DNA from: Paenibacillus camerounensis
Lineage (GTDB): Bacteria > Bacillota > Bacilli > Paenibacillales > Paenibacillaceae
Direction of reading: 5' to 3'
NCBI RefSeq assembly: GCF_000723885.1
Contig: NZ_CCDG010000007.1
Span: forward strand, 34,260 to 98,259
Length of the DNA stretch: 64,000 nucleotides
The translations under genes and the position numbers were made by a program. Positions 58,738-64,000 of the stretch are shown here, piece after piece (the stretch's first letter is position 1; every line of letters starts with the position of its first letter). The notes below the pieces were generated by a model that worked only from the letters and a program-made list of their open reading frames with translations, was not told the origin of the DNA and made no database searches.

Positions 58738-59283
58738 ATGGAAGGTAACCAATCGGTCTTTATATTGCTTACGAATACCGGAACGCTGTTCACCAGGCTT
58801 ATTCAGGGCTACACCAAGGCTCCGTATAACCATGCATCCATCTCTTTTACCCGTGACCTGTCGGAGATGTACAGCTTCGGCAGGAAGCATCCCAGCAATC
58901 CTCTGAACGGGGGGTTCGTGAAGGAGGATCTGCACACAGGGACATTCAGTAAATATCCGAATACGACCTGTGTTATCTATGAGCTTAAGGTTACAGGGCG
59001 GGAAGCGGAGAAAATGCAGCGGGTGCTGCATATTTTTATCCGCAGCCGTCAGAAATACCTGTATAACATTCTGGGCGTCATCGGTATCGCATTGAAGGAG
59101 CCGGTGGAATTCAGCAACTCCTATTTCTGCTCCCAGTTCGTTGCCGAGATTCTGGACCGTTCCGGCATCAAGCTGTGGAACAAGCTGCCGGCGCTCGTGA
59201 CACCGGATGATTTCCGGCAGAGTGAGCGGCTGGAATTCATCTATCAGGGTAAATTAAACCAATATAAGCCGGGGAGTGAATAG
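58738..59283 (+). CDS. YiiX/YebB-like papain-fold hydrolase (NlpC/P60 superfamily)
   Basis: A 181-residue protein. It resembles the circularly permuted NlpC/P60-type family: QSVFILLTNTGTLFTRLIQG, the histidine in YNHASISFT (near 37), a central YELKVTGREAEKMQRVLHIF, and the cysteine in SYFCSQFVAEILDRSG (near 127). These are the likely catalytic His and Cys. Members act on amide or lipid-amide bonds; the substrate here is unknown. RBS AAGGGGAAAA precedes the ATG. The following DinB gene starts one base after its stop. Confidence 0.75.
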   Translation: MEGNQSVFILLTNTGTLFTRLIQGYTKAPYNHASISFTRDLSEMYSFGRKHPSNPLNGGFVKEDLHTGTFSKYPNTTCVIYELKVTGREAEKMQRVLHIFIRSRQKYLYNILGVIGIALKEPVEFSNSYFCSQFVAEILDRSGIKLWNKLPALVTPDDFRQSERLEFIYQGKLNQYKPGSE

Positions 59284-59284
59284 A

Positions 59285-59755
59285 ATGGTTCATGCGAGAG
59301 AAGTATTAGTCAATCAATTGCTGGCCAGTGCCAATGATCCAAGCTGGTATCTGCCGTTCATGCATGCTGTGGAAGGAATGACAGAGGAAGAGGCGTTCTG
59401 GAAGCCGGGCGCCGGTATGCACAGTATTGCCGAGCTGACCCAGCATCTGCTCTACTGGAACAGGACCTGGCAGAGCCGCTATGAGGCGGGCCGTATGAAT
59501 GCCGTACCGCCTATAGGCGATAACAATAACAGCTTCATCCTGCCGGAGAATGTGCCGTTCGGTGAGCTGAAGAGCGGGCTGCTTGATGTCCTGCTGCGCT
59601 GGCAGACGCTGCTTGCCGGGGACAGACTGGAAGCGCAGGTCGCCGGATTTCCGGAACCTGCGCTGTGGTGGGAGATTATCAGTAATGCCGCGACGCATAA
59701 CGCCTATCATATCGGCCAGATTGTCTACGCCCGCAGGCTGCAGCAGCAGGCATAA
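59285..59755 (+). CDS. DinB-family protein
   Basis: A 156-residue four-helix-bundle protein starting at ATG 59285 (GGGGAGTG about 7 bases upstream; an in-frame GTG at 59276 overlaps the previous gene). Metal-ligand histidines of the DinB/YfiT fold are visible: HSIAELTQHLLYWNRTWQ (near 45) and THNAYHIGQIVYARRL (near 135). DinB-like proteins often act as thiol-dependent S-transferases using bacillithiol. It is translationally coupled to the papain-fold hydrolase. Confidence 0.87.
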   Translation: MVHAREVLVNQLLASANDPSWYLPFMHAVEGMTEEEAFWKPGAGMHSIAELTQHLLYWNRTWQSRYEAGRMNAVPPIGDNNNSFILPENVPFGELKSGLLDVLLRWQTLLAGDRLEAQVAGFPEPALWWEIISNAATHNAYHIGQIVYARRLQQQA

Positions 59756-59823
59756 AGCCCGTTTGCCGGGTAAGAGGCCGGCAGGCGCCGGGTCGCTTGC
59801 GGCAGTAATGAAGCATCTGCTGT

Positions 59824-60720
59824 CTAGCGGCTTTCCCCCTCCGGTACGACAACCCGGACATGGCGGGGCAGCACGCTGAGCCGTACCGGCAGAGCGGGTC
59901 CTTCCTCGCCGTCCACATTGGTCCGCATCGGGGCCGCAGATTGTACCGTTACGCTGCGGGCGGAAAAGTACTCGACTCCCTTATGGTCCTTCAAGTTGCC
60001 CAGCAGCAGGGAGATGCTGGCGGTCAGTGTGCTTAGAATCGTAAGATCCTTAATAATAAAGCAATGGATCAGGCCGTCATCTACTGCCGCTCCCGGAGCC
60101 AGCCGCTCAAAGCCGCCGACTGAATTCGTCAGGGCGGCAATAAACAGCGGCGAATCTCCCTCCCATACCTCACCGTCATGGTTGATCAGCAGGTGATTGG
60201 GTGTATTGCCTGTAAGCTCCTTCAGCCCCTCCCTGAAATAAGCCAGCGAGCCGAATTTTGATTTGTCCTCTGAGGTTACCGAGGAGACCGATTCCGCAAG
60301 GGCACCGGCAGCTACGACATTAATGAACAGCCGTTCATTCAGCTGGCCGACATCGACTGCACGGGTGGCCGGGGAGGCCAGTGTACGGATGGCTTCCTCG
60401 GGAATCAGCGAAAGCCCGATGGCCCGGGCAAAATCATTCACCGTTCCAAGCGGAATAATGCCCAGCTTCGGGCATTGCTGCCGCCCGGTCAGCCCGTTAA
60501 TTACCTCGTGCAGTGTACCGTCGCCGCCGATAGATACAACCATTCCGTAGCCTTCCTCGCATGCCGCAGTGCTGAATCGGGCAGCATCGCCTTCCTGCTG
60601 TGTCTCCTTTACCGTAATTACATATCCCTGACCTTCCAGTATCTCCTGCGCCATCCGGACATAGCCCGTACCCTCTTCCTTACCTGAGGTGGGATTTACA
60701 ATAATCATAGCCTGCTCCAT
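59824..60720 (-). CDS. Diacylglycerol/lipid kinase (DagK/YegS family)
   Basis: A 298-residue kinase. ATG 60720 is chosen (MEQAMIIVNPTSGKEEG) with AAGGACGAGG upstream; a frame from 60744 adds eight residues. The DAGK catalytic domain (about 1-130) has IIVNPTSGKEE, the nucleotide-binding SIGGDGTLHEVINGL and LGIIPLGTVNDFARAI. The C-terminal beta domain (about 135-298) includes FINVVAAGALAESVSSV. In Bacillus DgkB-type enzymes return diacylglycerol to phosphatidate during lipoteichoic-acid turnover. In the same direction as the catalase-like gene, 27 bp downstream of it. Confidence 0.92.
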   Translation of the reverse strand: MEQAMIIVNPTSGKEEGTGYVRMAQEILEGQGYVITVKETQQEGDAARFSTAACEEGYGMVVSIGGDGTLHEVINGLTGRQQCPKLGIIPLGTVNDFARAIGLSLIPEEAIRTLASPATRAVDVGQLNERLFINVVAAGALAESVSSVTSEDKSKFGSLAYFREGLKELTGNTPNHLLINHDGEVWEGDSPLFIAALTNSVGGFERLAPGAAVDDGLIHCFIIKDLTILSTLTASISLLLGNLKDHKGVEYFSARSVTVQSAAPMRTNVDGEEGPALPVRLSVLPRHVRVVVPEGESR

Positions 60721-60747
60721 CAGTAACCTCGTCCTTCCTTGCATAGG

Positions 60748-61701
60748 TTATAGTTCTGCACTGCGCCTGTAAAAAGACTCTCTATAGGCTGTGTGGCGAA
60801 ATTGAAGAATAGGATCATCCGACAGGGCAATGCCCTCTGTAACGGCCGCCGGGTCCATGAGCAGGCCTGCCGGTTCTGATATAGTCTCTGTCAGATACAA
60901 GCGTCCGATCTCGATCCGCCGCCGGTCCTCCGGCCACGCTCGGGTCGGGTCATCGGTGGGATCATCCTTTTCGCCAAAAATAACATGGAGCTGGAAGACC
61001 GCCGGCTCTGCCTTCAGCCGCAGCTCCAGCTCGTCTTCCAGATAGCGGTCCGGCTGCTGTCTGGCCTCTGTAAGAGAAAGAGTACGGACACCTGCGTCAG
61101 GGGCCCATTCAAATTTCACCGGCCGCCTGATCCCTTCGGGATCAATAAAGTAATAGGCGTGAATGCAGTAGTAACGGGCCTCGGCATAGCTGGCGGGCGG
61201 CTTCAGCCTGTTAAGGCTGAGAAAGCTCTCCCTACTCTCGCTGAAGTGCGTTGTAATCTCTTTGATGAGCTCAAGAGGGCCAAGATTTCCTTCACGCGCC
61301 TTGTGTGCGGTGCGGATGATATCGATGAATGACTCGGGAGTACGGGCGAAAAAGACCGGCAGTGTTGCCCCTACCAGACTTGCGGTGCCGCCGCCGGGAA
61401 GACAGAACTGTACGGCCATGCCTTTAGCCGGAGATAGAAGATCGGCCAGCGCCGGGTCGGTGGAGCTCCCGGAGAAGCGGACAACCGCCGCTGTCTCCTG
61501 CTGCTGCAGATGCGGTGCGGAGGTAAAGGCAGCAGCCAGTCCGTTGGGCCGGAAGAACGCCCGGCAGCAGATGCCCCTGGCGTGGGCGCGGCGGTAGCCC
61601 GGATGAACGCCGGACAAGTCTTCAATGGCATCAACCGCCTCTGCGGCCAGATCGGAATCGCCTGCTGCGGCTATGCGGTCGGGTGAATCAGACTCTTTCA
61701 T
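60748..61701 (-). CDS. Catalase-related heme peroxidase
   Basis: A 317-residue protein of the small catalase family (SrpA/catalase-like peroxidase). ATG 61701 is chosen because AGGAGG lies 9 bases upstream. The catalytic His is in YRRAHARGICCRAFF (near 45), AVVRFSGSSTDPALADLL corresponds to the Ser/Thr active-site loop, PVFFARTPESFIDIIR to the core helix, and the proximal heme Tyr with its Arg is in FRHTAYRESFYRR near the C-terminus. The protein is shorter than monofunctional catalases, which fits a peroxidase role with organic substrates. It is upstream of the lipid kinase gene. Confidence 0.87.
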   Translation of the reverse strand: MKESDSPDRIAAAGDSDLAAEAVDAIEDLSGVHPGYRRAHARGICCRAFFRPNGLAAAFTSAPHLQQQETAAVVRFSGSSTDPALADLLSPAKGMAVQFCLPGGGTASLVGATLPVFFARTPESFIDIIRTAHKAREGNLGPLELIKEITTHFSESRESFLSLNRLKPPASYAEARYYCIHAYYFIDPEGIRRPVKFEWAPDAGVRTLSLTEARQQPDRYLEDELELRLKAEPAVFQLHVIFGEKDDPTDDPTRAWPEDRRRIEIGRLYLTETISEPAGLLMDPAAVTEGIALSDDPILQFRHTAYRESFYRRSAEL

Positions 61702-61910
61702 GTACGCGTCCCTCCTAAGGGTGGTCATTACGGTCTTTAGATGCTATATCCCATTCATAACCACGCACGTTTCTAATTAAACTCCTGCCGGGCTTTATGA
61801 CTTGGAAAACTGTTACATTTTTGTGTTCTACCAATATTTTAGCGGTGCTAATAGACTCTGGCTCTGGTATACTTCGGCAAAATGATACTGGAGGGAGCGT
61901 CTTTTAACAC

Positions 61911-63536
61911 GTGAAGAGAATATGGGGAAGAGTAGCGGCCGGAGCAGCAGCTGTCTTATGCGCAGCGGTTATGTACATACCTTACTCGTCGGCCGCAGCT
62001 GTATCTGCCGGGGGTAAGCAGCCTTTTGATGATATAGGAGCCAGCTATGCGAGAGAAGAAATCATAGACTTATATAACCGGCAAATAGTAACCGGTACTT
62101 CGGAGAACAGCTTCTCCCCGCAGGGGACAGTGACCCGGGCGGAGCTCATTACGATGCTGGGCCGCCTGCTGAAGCTTGAGCCGGTAGGGAGTCCCGTCTC
62201 ACCCTTTAAGGATGTGGCACGGAACGCCTGGTACTACGGCTGGGTTCAGGCTGCAGTTCAGCTGGAGCTGGCGGGCGGTACCTCGGCTGCGGCCTTCGCC
62301 CCGGCACAGCCGGTGACCCGGCAGGAGGCTGCCGTCTGGCTGGCCCGGGCGTTTAAGCAGACGGGGAATACCGCCGGACTGCAGGCTGCTTTCAGGGATA
62401 GCGGCAGTATTGCTGCCTGGGCCGGCAGTGCTGTAGCCGCTGTTAACCGCCTGGGCTTAATGAAGGGAGATGACGGGGGAGCGTTCCGGCCTTTTTCGCC
62501 TATCACAAGGCAGGAGACGGCAGTGCTGATCTACCGGGTGCTCCAGCAGCAGAAGTGGGCAGCAGAGCTGGAGGGGGACAAGGACGAGCGGATTGTAATA
62601 GGCTGGCAGTACGGCCAGACAGTGGCGGAGTATCAGGCAAGCGTTATGCAGTCCAATGTGAATGTCTTATCGCCCCGCTGGTACTTTGTAGGGGGCACCG
62701 GAACCGTCTCGGACTCGACAGCTGCCTCAATGGTTACCTGGGCCAAGAACAACGGCAAGCGCATATGGCCGCTGGTCGGTAACCGCTTTGATCAGGCTGC
62801 GACGCATCAGCTGCTGTCCAGCCCGGCAGCGAGAACGGCAGCTGTTAATCAGCTGGGAGCGCTTGTCAGCAAGCATGGCCTTGACGGGCTGAATCTGGAT
62901 TTTGAGAATGTGGCCGCAGCTGACAAGGCGGGATTGACTACCTTCGTCACACAGCTGGCTAGTAAGCTGCATACGCTGGGTGCTGTACTGTCGGTGGATG
63001 TGTCCCCGGATCTCGGGACTGACTGGACAGAGGCGTTTGACTATGCGGCGCTTGGCAAGCAGGCTGATTACATGGTGATGATGGGCTATGATGAGCACTA
63101 CAGCGGGAGTATGAGCCCCGGCTCAAATGCTTCGCTGCCGTATGTCCGCCAGGCGGTGACCAGGCTGCTGCAGGCTGTGCCGGCTTCAAAAGCCATTTTG
63201 GCCATGCCGCTCTATACCCGGGACTGGACGCTTAAGCAGGGCTCCGTGAAGCCCTCTTCGGTCGAGCTCTCCCTTACCGGGCAGAATCAGCTCATCAGCA
63301 GCTACGGCCTGCGTCCGGTCTGGAACAGCACGCTTGGACAGTATGTAGCCAGCTATACCCGGCAGTCACTGAAGCATACGGTTTGGATCGAGGATGGCCG
63401 TTCGCTGACCGCCAAGTTTAATCTGGCCGCAGAGCAAAAGCTGGCCGGCATCGCCTACTGGCATATCGGCGGGGAGAGCCCGGATATCTGGACCAGTATC
63501 AGCAATGCGGAGAAGTACGCGGGATATTCCTTTTAG
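61911..63536 (+). CDS. SLH-anchored glycoside hydrolase family 18 protein
   Basis: A 541-residue surface enzyme starting at GTG 61911 (GGAGGG 15 bases upstream, rather long). Signal peptide 1-29. Three S-layer homology domains (about 35-210): FDDIGASYAREEIIDLYNRQ, PFKDVARNAWYYGWVQAAVQ, FRDSGSIAAWAGSAVAAVNR. The GH18 TIM barrel (about 225-541) opens IGWQYGQTVAEYQASVMQS; the catalytic motif is DGLNLDFEN (general acid Glu), and MMGYDEHY and AMPLYTRDW follow, as in YaaH/YdhD cortical-fragment-lysing or spore-germination hydrolases. It probably trims peptidoglycan or chitin-like polymers at the cell surface. Confidence 0.93.
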   Translation: MKRIWGRVAAGAAAVLCAAVMYIPYSSAAAVSAGGKQPFDDIGASYAREEIIDLYNRQIVTGTSENSFSPQGTVTRAELITMLGRLLKLEPVGSPVSPFKDVARNAWYYGWVQAAVQLELAGGTSAAAFAPAQPVTRQEAAVWLARAFKQTGNTAGLQAAFRDSGSIAAWAGSAVAAVNRLGLMKGDDGGAFRPFSPITRQETAVLIYRVLQQQKWAAELEGDKDERIVIGWQYGQTVAEYQASVMQSNVNVLSPRWYFVGGTGTVSDSTAASMVTWAKNNGKRIWPLVGNRFDQAATHQLLSSPAARTAAVNQLGALVSKHGLDGLNLDFENVAAADKAGLTTFVTQLASKLHTLGAVLSVDVSPDLGTDWTEAFDYAALGKQADYMVMMGYDEHYSGSMSPGSNASLPYVRQAVTRLLQAVPASKAILAMPLYTRDWTLKQGSVKPSSVELSLTGQNQLISSYGLRPVWNSTLGQYVASYTRQSLKHTVWIEDGRSLTAKFNLAAEQKLAGIAYWHIGGESPDIWTSISNAEKYAGYSF

Positions 63537-63584
63537 TTGCGGGAGAGTAATGAGGAGCAATTAACGAGTAATTGAAGAGTAAGT

Positions 63585-63706
63585 GAAGAACGAGCAAAGA
63601 ATGAGCAAAGAATGAGCAAAGAACAAGAAAAGAACGAGCAAAGAACGAGCAAAGAACGAGCAAAGAACGAGTAAAGAACAAGCAAAGAACAAGCTAAGAA
63701 CGAGTA
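63585..63706. repeat. 11-bp minisatellite (AACGAGCAAAG), about 11 copies
   Basis: Tandem 11-bp units, AACGAGCAAAG with AATGAGCAAAG, AACAAGAAAAG and AACGAGTAAAG variants, immediately after the SLH-GH18 gene. The minus-strand frame through it is low-complexity Leu/Phe/Ser/Cys and lacks an RBS. Confidence 0.88.
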
Positions 63707-63722
63707 CAATCGTCCTTACTTC

Positions 63723-63748
63723 AGCGCCTTTTGTGGGGCGCTTTTTTT
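63723..63748 (+). terminator. Terminator downstream of the SLH-GH18 gene
   Basis: AGCGCC / GGCGCT hairpin with seven Ts; the minisatellite lies between it and the gene. Confidence 0.8.
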
Positions 63749-63805
63749 ATGGCCCGCCTCGTCGGCTTGCCCGTAGCGCTGTCGCATCTACAGCCGGACG
63801 CCCGA

Positions 63806-64000
63806 ATCAAAGGCAAAAATGCCCTTGATCTCGCCCCGCGAGGCCAAATCGCCCAAATCAAAGGCAAAAATGCCCTTGATCTCGCCCCGCGAGGCCAAAC
63901 CGGCCGAATCAAAGGCAAAAGTGCCCTTGATCTCGCTCCGCGAGGCCAAACCGGCCGAATCAAAGGCAAAAATGCCCTTGATCTCGCCCCGGGAGGCCAA
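63806..64000. repeat. 51-bp tandem hairpin repeat, four copies, running off the window
   Basis: Copies start (ATCAAAGG) at 63806, 63857, 63908 and 63959, exactly 51 bp apart. Each holds a hairpin ATCAAAGGCA - AAAA - TGCCCTTGAT followed by CTCGCCCCGCGAGGCCAAA, itself with a CTCG/CGAG dyad. On the minus strand every copy encodes a 17-residue unit (ASRGEIKGIFAFDSAGL), open to the window edge. A protein with such repeats cannot be excluded, but no start or RBS is visible. The same repeat family appears at 18000-18145. Confidence 0.88.

Noticed and set aside
63806..64000. CRISPR array or partial repeat-protein gene
   Set aside because: Units are near-identical over their full 51 bp, so there are no unique spacers. 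A coding role is left open in the findings but not called as a gene, because no start is visible in the window.

Overview
The window looks like a chromosomal segment of a Paenibacillus-type member of the Bacillales. GC content is moderate by eye, and ribosome binding sites are strong (AGGAGG type). The segment carries SLH-domain surface proteins, a Spo0M homologue, HPr kinase, YesM/YesN two-component regulators beside Lpl-type sugar ABC transporters, several ECF sigma factors, and low-complexity intergenic repeats. I saw no rRNA, tRNA, CRISPR array, prophage or intact insertion sequence.

Layout. 0-2.7 kb: the start of a lantibiotic-immunity-type ABC ATPase (minus strand, cut by the window edge), then a structured leader and a TerD-like protein. 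2.6-6.6 kb: an orphan solute-binding lipoprotein with a membrane-bound AraC regulator. 6.8-17.6 kb: an SLH-anchored acid phosphatase, a GNAT acetyltransferase, an XRE regulator, an iron-siderophore binding lipoprotein with a Fur box and an AraC regulator, an AIM24 protein, a TPR/SMI1-KNR4 protein and malate:quinone oxidoreductase. 17.6-18.8 kb: a gene-free hotspot with four tandem repeat families. 18.9-23.0 kb: a glycerol oxidation module (PocR-type regulator, glycerol dehydrogenase, dihydroxyacetone kinase). 23.1-25.9 kb: a GGDEF protein and a divergent HPr kinase. 26.1-33.3 kb: a sensor kinase and YesN-type regulator, a 245-base element with perfect terminal inverted repeats, and an oligosaccharide ABC transporter (two permeases and a lipoprotein). 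33.8-43.9 kb: accessory material, including small unknown proteins, a membrane-tethered methyltransferase, a 1175-residue secreted mosaic (carbohydrate-binding, type-3 calcium repeats, VWA, lipase), an ECF sigma factor with a membrane partner, a MerR/SDR pair and a chemotaxis-receptor remnant. 44.0-48.4 kb: a duplicated-domain secreted protein divergent from an ECF sigma/RskA-type anti-sigma pair, then a CE2-type esterase. 48.4-55.3 kb: Spo0M, then a two-component system divergent from a VTC polyphosphate-polymerase-type protein, a DUF4956 membrane protein and a beta-helix lipoprotein. 55.4-63.5 kb: a three-repeat membrane protein, an anti-sigma/sigma pair, a CdsA-like protein, a papain-like hydrolase, a DinB protein, a lipid kinase, a catalase-like protein and an SLH-GH18 protein. 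The window ends in 11-bp and 51-bp tandem repeats.

The strongest candidates for something undescribed are three. (1) The two-component system and the VTC/DUF4956/beta-helix operon are joined by two near-identical 20-bp boxes in mirror orientation, each exactly 9 bp upstream of a -10 element. (2) The 245-base element at 29507-29751 has a perfect 13-bp terminal stem enclosing several perfect or near-perfect hairpins. (3) A leader before the TerD-like gene holds two ~70-nt structures whose helices are kept by compensatory changes. A 51-bp hairpin repeat family also appears at two distant loci, each beside a short-unit minisatellite.
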